64,000 bases of DNA, taken from NCBI GenBank assembly GCA_905221605.1, contig CAJNDS010002519.1, positions 312,501 through 376,500 of the forward strand. The letters are read 5' to 3'. A model generated the notes under the pieces. The model had not been told where the DNA came from and did not search any database. It saw only the letters and a list, made by a program, of their open reading frames with translations. The position numbers were made by a program, and so were the translations under genes. Numbering within the stretch: the stretch's first letter is position 1; every line of letters begins with the position of its first letter. Positions 47,081 through 57,652 of the stretch are shown here, piece after piece. The DNA is from Symbiodinium natans. Lineage: Eukaryota; Sar; Dinophyceae; Suessiales; Symbiodiniaceae.

Positions 47081-47565
47081 TGTGATGCTGCCAAAGCTGT
47101 TCCTCCCCGCCCTCCCTGTCCTCTCGAGCCCTTGCTTTCAAACGACCAGTGGCCAGGTGTACCATTTTTCCCGGACCTTGCTTGTGGGGCCCTCGCAAGT
47201 CTTTTCGAGAGCAACTCGGACAGTAAGGGGCTGCTGTCCGCTGTAAAGTTCGAGAGAAACTGCGCACAAGACTTTCTATATAGTACACGCTGCAGGTGCA
47301 GAACCCTCCTGAATACGGGCAATCCGCCGTCACGGGCTCAGCAGAGCTTGGGCGGGCAGTTGGCGTCTTTGTTGACGCTTGTTAGGATGCCTTGGGAGTC
47401 GCGAACGGTCACGATCCTCGTAGCTGTGGTCGTTTTGGGACTCAGCCAGCCGGGGGCAGGGTCGAGTAAACATCACGTTAAGCATCCAGTAAACATCAGC
47501 AAACATCATGTTAAGCGTCCAGTGCGCATCCAGGCCAAAGGCATCTACCCCCTTCGGACACCCCG

Positions 47566-47700
47566 CCATGCATGTTCGACCGCTGCAAATGGATTTTCCC
47601 CGGTTTCACGCAGCGGGACACCCCGCCATGCATCGTCCGGCCGCTGCAAAATGCACAGGGCTCCTTCCCGGCGTCATGCAGCGTGACAGGTAAGGCAGCT
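47566..47700. repeat. diverged tandem repeat of about 65 bp
   Basis: Two clear copies begin 'acaccccgccatgcat' and continue through 'ccgctgcaaa' to a 'cagcg' end; a weaker third follows. They lie inside the TIR element, before the ORF fragment. Confidence 0.65.
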
Positions 47701-47807
47701 GTCCTTCGGGAAGCTCGCCATTCATTTTCCAGCTGCCTCAAAATTCCCAGGGCCATGCCCTGGCGCCATGCGGTGGAAAACCTTTTGCCCCCCGCCTTCT
47801 CCGTGTC

Positions 47808-48503
47808 ATGGTCCAGCTCCGCCTTCGGTTACCGGTTGCTGCTGAGGACACTACCTGCCCCTTGTGTGACGGGGTGGCCGACCGCCACGGCGACCACTCC
47901 CGCTGCTGCCCTTGCGGAGGGGACCGGGTTAAGCGCCACAACCGCCTCCGAGCTGTTGCGGCAGCGCGGGCGCAGGCGGCGGGTCTGGGGGTTGAGGTGG
48001 AAAAGCCTGGCCTGCTCCCGCTGCGGCCTGCTGAAGAAGCTGGAACTGATGCAGGTCGGGGCGCCGGGACGCGCAGACCAGCGGATGTCTGGCTCGCTCA
48101 GTGGGGCCTCCATGGCCCGGCTGCTCTGGACCTCGCTGTCACCTCAGGCCTCCGCACTGGCGCCGCCGTCGCCCAATCGGCCAACTCCAGCTCTGCCGCG
48201 GTTGATGCTTACGAAGCTCACAAGCGCTCACACTTGCACACGGATCAGCACTGCACGTCCGAGGGCATCCAGTTTATGCCGTTGGTCGCTGAAGCCTGCA
48301 GTGGGGGGTGGGGGCCGACGGCTGCCGCCACCTGGCGTGTGTTGGGAGGTCTAGTTGCTGCCCGGTCGGGGGATAATGCGTCAGCCGAGACCGACCGTCT
48401 CTTGCAGAGCCTCTCCGTCGTCTTACATCGTGAAAATGCACGGGCGGTCCTCCGCCGCCTGCCCACTGAGGCAGCGCAGCCAAGCCCCTTCGCGGAGCCT
48501 TGA
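47808..48503 (+). CDS. C-terminal fragment of a retrotransposon-type protein (zinc knuckle plus REL-like endonuclease)
   Basis: 231 codons with TTCPLCDGVADRHGDHSRCC (Cys/His zinc-knuckle-like), GGDRVKRHNRLRAVA, then RRPADVWLAQW, ALDLAVTSGLR, AYEAHKRSHL and GIQFMPLVAEACSGGWGP. The order Cys/His knuckle, RHN, P-A-D-x13-D, K, G-x-x-F-x-P resembles the region downstream of reverse transcriptase in restriction-like-endonuclease non-LTR elements, common in algal genomes. No RT motifs lie upstream in any frame, so it is a truncated, captured fragment. The frame is also open upstream of the ATG. The alternative frame (47572-48354) is its shadow. Confidence 0.55.
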   Translation: MVQLRLRLPVAAEDTTCPLCDGVADRHGDHSRCCPCGGDRVKRHNRLRAVAAARAQAAGLGVEVEKPGLLPLRPAEEAGTDAGRGAGTRRPADVWLAQWGLHGPAALDLAVTSGLRTGAAVAQSANSSSAAVDAYEAHKRSHLHTDQHCTSEGIQFMPLVAEACSGGWGPTAAATWRVLGGLVAARSGDNASAETDRLLQSLSVVLHRENARAVLRRLPTEAAQPSPFAEP

Positions 48504-48539
48504 TCTCGTTGCATTGGCACCTTCCTGCACTGCCTACCG

Positions 48540-48690
48540 TTGCTCGGCCTCCGCTTGGGTCAGCCAAGCCGCTTTCACTTCTTCTGCCTTTGTTGGCCTC
48601 CGCTTGGGTCAGTCAAGCCGCAGTTTCCTCTTCTCTTTTCGGCCTCCGCTTGGGTCAGTCAAGCCGCAGCAGCTTCCTCCGTGCACCCTG
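48540..48690. repeat. three-copy repeat of about 50 bp
   Basis: 'cctccgcttgggtcag' followed by 'caagccgc' and a pyrimidine-rich spacer occurs three times, immediately downstream of the retrotransposon-like ORF. This position resembles a 3' UTR repeat of a retroelement. Confidence 0.85.
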
Positions 48691-48829
48691 TTGCCTTCGG
48701 ACAGCTCCCGCTTTCCTTCTGACTCGGCCTTGTACTCTCTCACAAGTAGTAGGGTTTTTATTGTTTTGCGCAGCCCTCAGAAGCAGGAACGCGCTCATTG
48801 TACTGGGAAGGTTTCGGGCAAGCCCCATT

Positions 48830-49240
48830 GAACTAGACCAAGAGCAGAAACCTTTAAAAGCACAGCCTCAAACAAGAGAAGCAACAACATGTAGCTGGTG
48901 ACAAACAATCCTTTCCTAAACAGAGAAAATCAAAAGCAAACCCTAAGTAATGAGAAAGAAAACCCTAAGGAGTTAGGATGAACAACATAGGAAGACAAAA
49001 CATTGCAAACAGAAAACCAAAAAGAAACCCAAGGGAGTGAGAAAAGCAACATGTAGCTGGTGACAAACAATCCTTTCCTAAATAGACAATCTAAACAGAA
49101 TTACCAAAAGGAAACCCTAAGGAGCAAGAAAAACAACATGTAGTTGGAAACACAAAAAGAAAACCTTACGGAGTGAGAAGAAAAACCCTAAGCAGTTAGG
49201 AAAAACAGACAGAACATTCTAAAAAGTCACATGGAAAACT
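48830..49240. repeat. A-rich region with dispersed repeats and AACCCTAA motifs
   Basis: The segment is over half A. It repeats the phrases 'caacatgtagctggtgacaa' and 'caatcctttcctaaa' twice and 'aaaccctaagga' several times. It may be the degenerated 3' tail of the captured retroelement. AACCCTAA matches the dinoflagellate/plant-type telomere unit. Confidence 0.7.
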
Positions 49241-49796
49241 TGGCAGGTAACAAAACAAAGGCGGGCGCACAACGGACTCTTAACACGGCGTTTACTGGAC
49301 ACGCGCGGGGTCCAGCAAACGTCATGTTAAGCGTCCAGTGCGCATCCCAGGGCGCACACTGGACAAGTAAGTCCACGGGGACCCCCCCCCCCCCAGGATG
49401 CACACTCGAGTCTTAACATGATGTTTACTCGACCCTGGGCCCCAGCCCACCTTCGCGCATCCTAAGTTGGATTGGCAATTGCAGCAGGCATGTCGAGATC
49501 GCGATCCTCGTGCCGGTCGCCGCTTTGATTTTCCGAGCCTCGAATCAACTCGTCTCGCGTCTCAACATTGCTGACAGTCACCAGGATCCTGCGCAACAGA
49601 GTCACGATCCTCGGCACTATTGTCGAGCTAAAACCATCCGTTTACCTTCAGGAGGGATCTTTGGATTCTTTGGGAAATCACAGCATTATGTATCTGCTTG
49701 CATCAGTTTGCGCAGCAAAGTCTGATCTGTTCCGTTGCCGTTTGCATCCCAAGATCCATCATCGGGTGGCAGAAGAACCTTGGCCCCCGTGTATTC

Positions 49797-50678
49797 ATGT
49801 TTCGCCTCACAGTGGTCAGTACTGTGGCTCTTCAGACTCTTGGGCACATAGAGTCAGAGTCAGACTGCTTCGAGTCTCAGCAAACGACGTTACTACAGCA
49901 TGGGTTTCACGTCGCAGCATCTGAACAGCAGGTCGCAGCCACTGACGCAGCTGCACTGTCCAGCTTCATGATGCATCACTCACCAGTGATCCCATCGCTG
50001 GATGGAAACGGTCGGGTTTGCATGCTCTGCAGCCTTCCACCAGCAGAACGTGCGCCCAACCAGTCCTATGTACAACGCAGCGACTGTGGAAACCACAGCC
50101 TGTTCGAGAACCCTGCAATGTTGCAAGTGCCTCTAAGTTCTTTACGGCGACAGGCTACTAAAGGTCAAAACGAAACGTTTGGCTGGTGCGAGCTGAACGT
50201 GGAAAAAGGATGCGCAGATGCCATTTACAACGAGGACTACATGATGTTTGCCAAGAGCGTAGTCATCCCTGATGTACCTGGTCTCCACTACAAAGTTGCG
50301 TCGTGGGACCAGTACCACTGCTTTTACAATGGGTGGTTGTCTCCTGAGATCAAGGCGATGCAGCACGATTTCCAGGGAATGACAGCGAAAGCTCAGGAGC
50401 TCTGCGAGTCGGATGCCCTTGTCAAAAGAGGCTCCCAAGGCAACATTACTATGAGCGACATGCTGCAACGTTGGTTACATGCGCTACCTGGCTTGCCGGG
50501 TAGCCGCCCGAGCTACGAGGATTCGTTGTTCCTCGCTGCCTGGGCATGTGCTATGGGCAGTGCTGCTTGTGACATGGCATACTGCGCCTACACTTACTGC
50601 AAGACAGATGATGGTTTTGGCACCTATGAGGAGTGCCATGGTTGGGACCCGGTCAAGGGAATGCCGGTAGATTCATAG
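49797..50678 (+). CDS. secreted Cys-rich protein, tandem copy C (293 aa)
   Basis: Third paralogue, with a signal peptide (MFRLTVVSTVALQTLGHIES) and the same cysteine framework. It has a three-codon insertion after SDCFE and replacements such as FGWCELNVEKGC against SGFCELNFEKGC. It is intact although its unit is interrupted upstream by two large insertions; the TIR element ends 354 nt before the start codon and may separate it from its former upstream sequence. Confidence 0.75.
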   Translation: MFRLTVVSTVALQTLGHIESESDCFESQQTTLLQHGFHVAASEQQVAATDAAALSSFMMHHSPVIPSLDGNGRVCMLCSLPPAERAPNQSYVQRSDCGNHSLFENPAMLQVPLSSLRRQATKGQNETFGWCELNVEKGCADAIYNEDYMMFAKSVVIPDVPGLHYKVASWDQYHCFYNGWLSPEIKAMQHDFQGMTAKAQELCESDALVKRGSQGNITMSDMLQRWLHALPGLPGSRPSYEDSLFLAAWACAMGSAACDMAYCAYTYCKTDDGFGTYEECHGWDPVKGMPVDS

Positions 50679-50960
50679 CGATGTGGCGCGCCGTAGCATG
50701 TTTGCAGCTATCCTTTTCATGTTGGAGGCAGCTTAGAAGATCACGATACGCCGGCTTCTCGTCTAGCTGAAGACCCAATTTGCAGAGATCTGTTTGTTCT
50801 CATGGTGTCACGTTGGGCATCTGCAGTGCCTGGACTCGTAGTTGCGTCCAGATTCGCCGCAGGCTTCAAAAGTGGTAAACAGCCATCCGTTTTTTCGAGT
50901 TCAGTCGCGCAATGCGGACTGTAAGACTTTGTTGTGACGCTGTGGCGCAGTTTTGAGGCT

Positions 50961-51209
50961 ATGCAGCAATTTGGGCAGCAGATCGGCTTCATGCGAGCAT
51001 CGGACTGGGAAAGGCCAGCTACTGCCCAACCACTACCGTCTGTCGTGCATGTCAGCCGCATGTTGGGCATGACAGCATGCGCCGCAGGCTCCACCAGCAG
51101 GAAGTTGGCAGGGGGTTACGGCAAGCGCAATCAGTCGCGTTGCCGCCAAAAGCAGAAGCGGATTCTGGCTGCGAAGCCCATCGTCGTAAGGCCTACCATA
51201 AATATATAG
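50961..51209 (+). CDS. second ORF of unit C
   Basis: Reads MQQFGQQIGFMRASDWERP, VHVSRMLGMTACAAGSTSRK and QKQKRILAAKPIV. It is shorter than in A and B by deletions of 12, 3 and 15 nt that all keep the frame. Confidence 0.4.
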   Translation: MQQFGQQIGFMRASDWERPATAQPLPSVVHVSRMLGMTACAAGSTSRKLAGGYGKRNQSRCRQKQKRILAAKPIVVRPTINI

Positions 51210-51815
51210 ATATAGTTCTTGGTGTGGAATTTCGTTTCCAACAAAATTGTTGGCGTTCAATGGTTAGATTCACATTGATGGCCGAGCCTGTCCACATCGG
51301 CTCGCGTCCTTGACTTCTTGCTGGCAAGTCAGATTCGTCGGCCGCAAGGGAGGCCCTCAGAGACCCTGCCAGTCCTTGAACGAAGCTCTACCGGGCAATT
51401 CTCCGCAGCTATTTTTTGAGTTGCTCACCGAGTTCTGACGCTTTTTGGCTCTTGCAGGCGAGTTGACATGTCAACCTTGCTGCATGTACCGTGCCTGCCG
51501 ACGCCCAAGAGTGCCGGCTTTATTCACGCACGGCACTGCACAGGAAACCATGGCACGCCGTTCCACATCCATCCTCCTCTCTGCAACTTGGACCACTTGA
51601 CCAGAGTAATGTGAGCCATAGCCAAAGATCAGGCTCGCGTGCCCTGTTTTTGTTGTGTGAACTTCGCCGTGTTTTGACAATGCTAATGCTGCTAATGCTT
51701 GCGCTCTCATTTTGAAAGTTGGTGTGATGTTTTTGGGGAGGCTGCAGCTTGCAAAGTGCTGTGGGATTTGTGGGAACTTCGCAGTTCAGGCGCTGTGCAT
51801 TGTGGCCGCGATGTG

Positions 51816-53695
51816 GATGTTGTCGAGCAGAGGCCTCAATTGCATCGATTGCAGAGCGAAGCCTCCTCGAAGCATTTGGGATTCACGCTCCAAGAACCCC
51901 ATCCAAGCTTTCAATCAAGCTGCAGCAGCTTTAGGCACCGCTTTTGTGTCCGCGCCGCAAACAGCTCTGCGCGGCAGCGAGGCGGGAGGGATCAAGATTG
52001 GCATTGGCCTATCTCGTTGGGCACCAGTCTGTTTGACCCACGTAGAGGCCAATTGAAACATAGACACAGACCAACTCAAGACCTGATTCCCGCGTCTTTG
52101 CGACACTCAACAGTGTTCAACCCCTTCCATTCCAGCTGATTGGGTACAGGTGCCTCAGAAGCTGGAGCAGGCCCGCCGTCCATGCTGCCATGATTCGCGG
52201 GGGAGAGCCAGGGGCCATGGGGGCGAACCTTCCCAAGGCGAATGAAGGAAGGCGGCCAAAGCAATAAAACAAGTCCCTGAAGCCTAATTTCCCAAAACAC
52301 ACCAAGAAGACCGAGCCAAAAAGCATGTCCGCATCCCAAAACCCCCCCAAACCCCTCAGTCTGCGAAACAAAGCGGCCAGAGTTGCCCATTCAATTATGT
52401 GCTGGACTGTCGCCTCGAAGCTTCCCTGCAGTGCGCCAGCTAGACTCCTTCAAGTTCTGCCGCCTGGGAGCAAGCATACGGGCAAACCTCCTGTGCTCCA
52501 CGAAGCCCAATGCCACCCACTTGCTTTGCAAGCAGGGACTGCTGTGCAGCAGCTTCAATCAAGGCAATTAACATCAGGGTTGTAGTGAGGGAGCGTAGCG
52601 CGCCATTATGTGCCATTCGGAGGATGCGACAATGCCTTGGTAGCGTTAGCTTGTCGTCCCGGTGCGGAGAGCGAACTAGCAGATGGCAAACATAAGCATG
52701 AACAGGCAGCACTTCATGCTATTTTTGAAGATAGTTTAAGCATTTACTATAGAAGAAAACGTTAGAAACCAAAACGTTGCGTATCGATGCAACATGTGTC
52801 GCAGAGGCGGCGGCCCCGGCAGCCCTGGCTGTAGCCGTGGCCTCGCTTCCAGAGGCCGCGCATGCTGGCAACTCGGGCCCGGGGACCCGGGGACCTGCAT
52901 TCTTCTTGCTTTTCTTTTTGTCTTCCTTTTCTTTGTCACATTTTTCCCCGTTTTGTCGGTGTCTTTGATTTTGACGTATTTTGCTCACGTTGGCGCTTGG
53001 CCTCGATGCTTGGGCATGCATCGATGGGATTGGTAGGCATGTGCAACATGCCAGTGATGCAACATCGACTGCACCTTCGCTCACATCTCCAGCCATTTCT
53101 TGTCGTCAACTTCCTGACATGCCCAGGCTATGCCTTGCTCCAGCTGGGCTGGGCGGTCTTCATCATCAGCCTTGGTCCGGCGGTTCTTTTCTGGACGGCT
53201 CCGATATGCTTGCAGAAGCCAGGGTGGTCACGGCCTTCCGGAGTAGACTCAGAGATTCAGCTTTGGCTGCACACCACGGCTTGTTGCGTTGTCATCTGTT
53301 GTCATTTCTGCTAGCAACTAGCAGAAATTGCATTGGCATGTAACATCATGTAACGCAGTGTAACGCATTAGGCAAAAAGACCTGTGTTATTCCAGGGTCA
53401 GCTCGCGAAGCGCAGCCAGTCCCTCACGTCCATGTACCATGGTTCTTTGTGGCATTATCCGGCCCTTTCAGGATCTACTTCAACAAGCCAGAGCTGCTGT
53501 GAGCTGAGATTTGTCAAGAGGCCCTTCGAAATTGATTGCTGTGCTTGGCATCTGTTCAGGGATGTTCAGGGTCGACAAACCACATTGCTTCTCATCGACG
53601 GTGTTGGATTCTGAGCCCAGCGTACGGAGACAATCGCAAGCCCGGACATTCTGCGAGGCGTGCAGCCTGCAAACACGCTTCCCTGCAATACCGGA
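51816..53695. other. 1.9 kb unassigned
   Basis: Two frames overlap at 51830-52139 (one contains NQAAAALGTAFVSAPQTALR, the other DQDWHWPISLGTSLFDPRR), so coding status is ambiguous. A frame at 53110-53205 contains one hydrophobic stretch (YALLQLGWAVFIISLGPAVL) that could be a membrane helix exon. No family was recognised. Confidence 0.35.
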
Positions 53696-53697
53696 CT

Positions 53698-55671
53698 TGC
53701 AACTCAGACGTGCTGCAAGTTCCCAAGCGCATATCCGCTGCGAGAGCAATTTCTCGCTGACGTGCTCAGCCAGGGGCGCCACGGCAAGCAGCGAAAGTCG
53801 CTGCTGAGCCCGGCTCGCCCAGCGCCGCAAGCCTGATCCGCGCTTGGCAGAAGACTCCAGTATAGGAGGTTAATACAGGAGACTTTGAGCACACAAAACG
53901 GTTGAAAAGTGTTGTCTGCATGCTGCAACAGAATCCATCAAGAACAACCTTGCAGTCACCTTTCATCCCACGTGGGACGCAGCCACCAGGCACTCAAAGC
54001 AGAAGTCCAGGCAAAGAGTGAGTAGCCCTAGACCGCCCTGGGCCGGGCCGGAGCCGCAAGATGCATGGTCCATCGCAGGAGTTTTCCGCCGAAGCTTCGA
54101 CGATGCTGGGGTCAGCGGGTACGCTGCAGATGATTCAAAAATGGGTTGGATCAAGTTGCATCGATTCCCCTGCTGCACGCTTTCAAGATGACAGGCAACT
54201 GAAGGCTCACATGGCTCACATGGCTCACAGCCCAGCACGTTTGTCGCAGAGCACGTCGGAGAACTTGCCAAGCCACACGACGGCGACTTCGTCAAGCAAG
54301 CATCTGAAGAGTCCGGACATCGATTGGCAGAGGCCTTGGATTGATGCACTGTCACACGACACGCAAGACGCCAAGCAAGAGTGCACAGACCTTTTCCTGG
54401 GTCAAGAAAGTGCAGATGGCGCTTGGTGTCGGAGTCGAAATGGCACCATCACACCGGAGTCAAAGCCTTGGCTCGAAACTCCTGTCACACCCGTCAAGGT
54501 CAGTGTGAATCCGCGTCGAACGTTGAAGGTTGAGGGCCCCATTCAAAAGTCCAAAAGCGGCAAAAGCGGCAAGACGCAAGTGCAAGGCCCGCGAGGCTCA
54601 AGGCCACGCAAATTGACTCGTGTGTCAGCTCGACACGTGCCTCAGAATCTTCAGGGCCTCTTCGACGCAAAGGATGGATTGCAGGAGGCCTTCGACTCGC
54701 AGGATCTGCACAAGGCCGTGTCGTGGCTGAAGGGGCTAGGGAGGAGAAAGGTCGCAGCTCACGAGCTGGAGAAGACCCGCATCGGCCTCACGGTCAACGC
54801 ATGCCGCAAGACTGCGGAGCCCTTTGTGACCAAGTTGGCCGAAATATTGCTTCAGAGGCGCGGGGCCGGTAGTAGACTGTTCTTTGACGTTTTTTGCAAA
54901 ATAGGAGCTCTTGTTGTCAAGTCACGTTCCCAGGTGGAAGCGTGATTGGCGACTTGAGCGCGAGCTGGAGCATGCCCTGCAAAGAAGCTCCTGATAGCTG
55001 CAGATCACAACCAGGGGGGAGCGGGCCCGGGCTTCGCGGGAGAGAGGATGAAGGCCTTGAAGTGAGCTGACGTCATCTCTACAACCAGACAGCTGCAGGC
55101 CATTGGGGTTGTTGCCAGATCCGTTACCAGGGGAGGAAGGCGGGATCTGATGTGATGTGAATGTTTGTGACATTTTGTGACCATCTGAAACTTCAGTTTC
55201 TGATGTTGCTAGGGCCTTTGCGCCACAATGTTGAAATGTTGTTCTCATCGGTAGTGACCCGGTAGTGTCATTGAAAGCTTGCCTGCCTGGACAGCTTTGC
55301 ATCTGAGCAAGTGGCCCAAACGGCTGTACACTTGCTTCCGTGCTGGAGGCGCGAATTTGTACACTTGCAAGACAAAACAGGTTGCCTGCGCCACACCAAT
55401 GGACGCCGCATCACCCTTGTGCATCCCATGAGAGCGAATGTCGCTGCCCCGACAAGCTCATGCAGCACGTGTTGGGAGACGAGCACCCAACATCACCGGT
55501 TCGGCTTCTGTTGCTACTTGCAGGCTCAAGGCTGCAACGAAAGGACAAAAGATGACACAGTTCAGAAGCGATGCATGTAGGCAAGAAGTGACAAGAAGTC
55601 TGCATCGATGTCAAAGAACATCAGCATGACGGGGAATCCAGCGCGACTGGCTCGCCGAAGCTAGGCCGCTA
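53698..55671 (+). repeat. tandem duplication, copy 1 (about 1.98 kb)
   Basis: From 'ctcagacgtgctgcaagttcc' to the junction near 55671 the sequence repeats almost base for base downstream. Only scattered single-base changes and one 9-bp indel were noticed. It contains the TFIIS-N gene copy 1. Confidence 0.9.
54061..54994 (+). CDS. TFIIS N-terminal (LW/Med26-like) domain protein, copy 1
   Basis: The TFIIS N-terminal domain is a four-helix bundle found in transcription elongation and Mediator-linked proteins, where it binds disordered partners. The coding region is 54061-54857 plus 54934-54994 (285 aa), with a 76-nt GC..AG intron. The N-terminal two thirds is Ser/Thr/Pro-rich and probably disordered, with a KAHMAHMAHS repeat and a basic KSGKSGKTQVQGPRGSRPRK segment. 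Residues from about 200 read LFDAKDGLQEAFDSQDLHKA, VSWLKGLGRRKVAAHELEKT, RIGLTVNACRKTAEP and VTKLAEILLQR|WKRDWRLERE. This fits the family pattern L..L..(L/T)xIG..V...RK....V..LA..L...WK. Without splicing, the unspliced ORF would replace the WK motif with unrelated residues. Other regions such as zinc ribbons are absent. A nuclear transcription role is inferred. Confidence 0.75.
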
Positions 55672-55675
55672 GGCC

Positions 55676-57652
55676 TGCAATTCAGACGTGCTGCAAGTTC
55701 CCTAGCGCATATCCGCTGCGAGAGCAATTTCTCGCTGACGTGCTCAGCCAGGGGCGCCACGGCAAGCAGCGAAAGTCGCTGCTGAGCCCGGCTCGCCCAG
55801 CGCCGCAAGCCTGATCCGCGCTTGGCAGAAGACTCCAGTATAGGAGGTTAATACAGGAGACTTTGAGCACACAAAACGGTTGAAAAGTGTTGTCTGCATG
55901 CTGCAACAGAATCCATCAAGAACAACCTTGCAGTCACCTTTCATCCCACGTGGGACGCAGCCACCAGGCACTCAAAGCAGAAGTCCAGGCAAAGAGTGAG
56001 TAGCCCTAGACCGCCCTGGGCCGGGCCGGAGCCGCAAGATGCATGGTCCATCGCAGGAGTTTTCCGCCGAAGCTTCGACGATGCTGGGGTCAGCGGGTAC
56101 GCTGCAGATGATTCAAAAATGGGTTGAATCAAGTTGCATCGATTCCCCTGCTGCACGCTTTCAAGATGACAGGCAACTGAAGGCTCACATGGCTCACATG
56201 GCTCACAGCCCAGCACGTTTGTCGCAGAGCACGTCGGAGAACTTGACAAGCCACACGACGGCGACTTCGTCAAGCAAGCATCTGAAGAGTCCGGACATCG
56301 ATTGGCAGAGGCCTTGGATTGATGCACTGTCACACGACACGCAAGACGCCAAGCAAGAGTGCACAGACCTTTTCCTGGGTCAAGAAAGTGCAGATGGCGC
56401 TTGGTGTCGGAGTCGAAATGGCACCATCACACCGGAGTCAAAGCCTTGGCTCGAAACTCCTGTCACACCCGTCAAGGTCAGTGTGAATCCGCGTCGAACG
56501 TTGAAGGTTGAGGGCCCCATTCAAAAGTCTAAAAGCGGCAAAAGCGGCAAAAGCGGCAAGACGCAAGTGCAAGGCCCGCGAGGCTCAAGGCCACGCAAAT
56601 TGACTCGTGTGTCAGCTCGACACGTGCCTCAGAATCTTCAGGGCCTCTTCGACGCAAAGGATGGATTGCAGGAGGCCTTCGACTCGCAGGATCTGCACAA
56701 GGCCGTGTCGTGGCTGAAGGGGCTAGGGAGGAGAAAGGTCGCAGCTCACGAGCTGGAGAAGACCCGCATCGGCCTCACGGTCAACGCATGCCGCAAGACT
56801 GCGGAGCCCTTTGTGACCAAGTTGGCCGAAATATTGCTTCAGAGGCGCGGGGCCGGTAGTAGACTGTTCTTTGACGTTTTTTGCAAAATAGGAGCTCTTG
56901 TTGTCAAGTCACGTTCCCAGGTGGAAGCGTGATTGGCGACTTGAGCGCGAGCTGGAGCATGCCCTGCAAAGAAGCTCCTGATAGCTGCAGATCACAACCA
57001 GGGGGGAGCGGGCCCGGGCTTCGCGGGAGAGAGGATGAAGGCCTTGAAGTGAGCTGACGTCATCTCTACAACCAGACAGCTGCAGGCCATTGGGGTTGTT
57101 GCCAGATCCGTTACCAGGGGAGGAAGGCGGGATCTGATGTGATGTGAATGTTTGTGACATTTTGTGACCATCTGAAACTTCAGTTTCTGATGTTGCTAGG
57201 GCCTTTGCGCCACAATGTTGAAATGTTGTTCTCATCGGTAGTGACCCGGTAGTGTCATTGAAAGCTTGCCTGCCTGGACAGCTTTGCATCTGAGCAAGTG
57301 GCCCAAACGGCTGTACACTTGCTTCCGTGCTGGAGGCGCGAATTTGTACACTTGCAAGACAAAACAGGTTGCCTGCGCCACACCAATGGACGCCGCATCA
57401 CCCTTGTGCATCCCATGAGAGCGAATGTCGCTGCCCCGACAAGCTCATGCAGCACGTGTTGGGAGACGAGCACCCAACATCACCGGTTCGGCTTCTGTTG
57501 CTACTTGCAGGCTCAAGGCTGCAACGAAAGGACAAAAGATGACACAGTTCAGAAGCGATGCATGTAGGCAAGAAGTGACAAGAAGTCTGCATCGATGTCA
57601 AAGAACATCAGCGTGACGGGGAATCCGGCGCGACTGGCTCGCCGAAGCTAGG
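55676..57652 (+). repeat. tandem duplication, copy 2 (about 1.98 kb)
   Basis: Head-to-tail copy of 53698-55671. The offset is 1,978 bp before the indel and 1,987 bp after it. Similarity ends at 'ccgaagctaggcttgcaac' near 57652. The near identity implies a recent duplication or ongoing gene conversion. Confidence 0.9.
56039..56981 (+). CDS. TFIIS N-terminal (LW/Med26-like) domain protein, copy 2
   Basis: The coding region is 56039-56844 plus 56921-56981 (288 aa) with the same GC..AG intron. It differs from copy 1 by one extra Lys-Ser-Gly unit in the basic repeat (KSGKSGKSGK), Gly to Glu near residue 30 and Pro to Thr near residue 70. The domain region is unchanged, so both copies should be equally functional. 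Confidence 0.75.

Larger units (their letters stand above)
47448..49442 (+). mobile_element. 1,995-bp TIR element inserted in tandem unit C
   Basis: Units A and B are continuous here (ggactc..cccaccttcgcg), so the insertion is seen by direct comparison. CAGCC flanks it at 47443-47447 and 49443-49447, a 5-bp target duplication. The ends are inverted repeats of about 30 bp: left 'cagggtcgagtaaacatcac' and on from 47456, right its near-exact complement at 49413-49437. Inside each end a further motif (catgttaagcgtccagtgcg) occurs in direct orientation at about 47506 and 49322. The element carries a retrotransposon-like ORF fragment, a three-copy 52-bp repeat and an A-rich tail region. No transposase was recognised, so it appears non-autonomous. 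Confidence 0.7.
47081..51815 (+). repeat. 3' part of tandem unit C with secreted-protein gene C
   Basis: Unit similarity resumes near 47080 ('gtgatgctgcc') and runs to about 51815, interrupted by the element at 47448-49442. It contains gene C (49797-50678) and the second ORF (50961-51209). It ends with the same 'ggtgtgatg...gaggctgcagcttgcaaag' block that closes unit A. Confidence 0.75.

Noticed and set aside
47572-48354. 260-codon ORF overlapping the retroelement fragment
   Set aside because: The zinc-knuckle and endonuclease-like motifs lie in the other frame (47808-48503); this one is low-complexity and Pro/Ser/Ala-rich.
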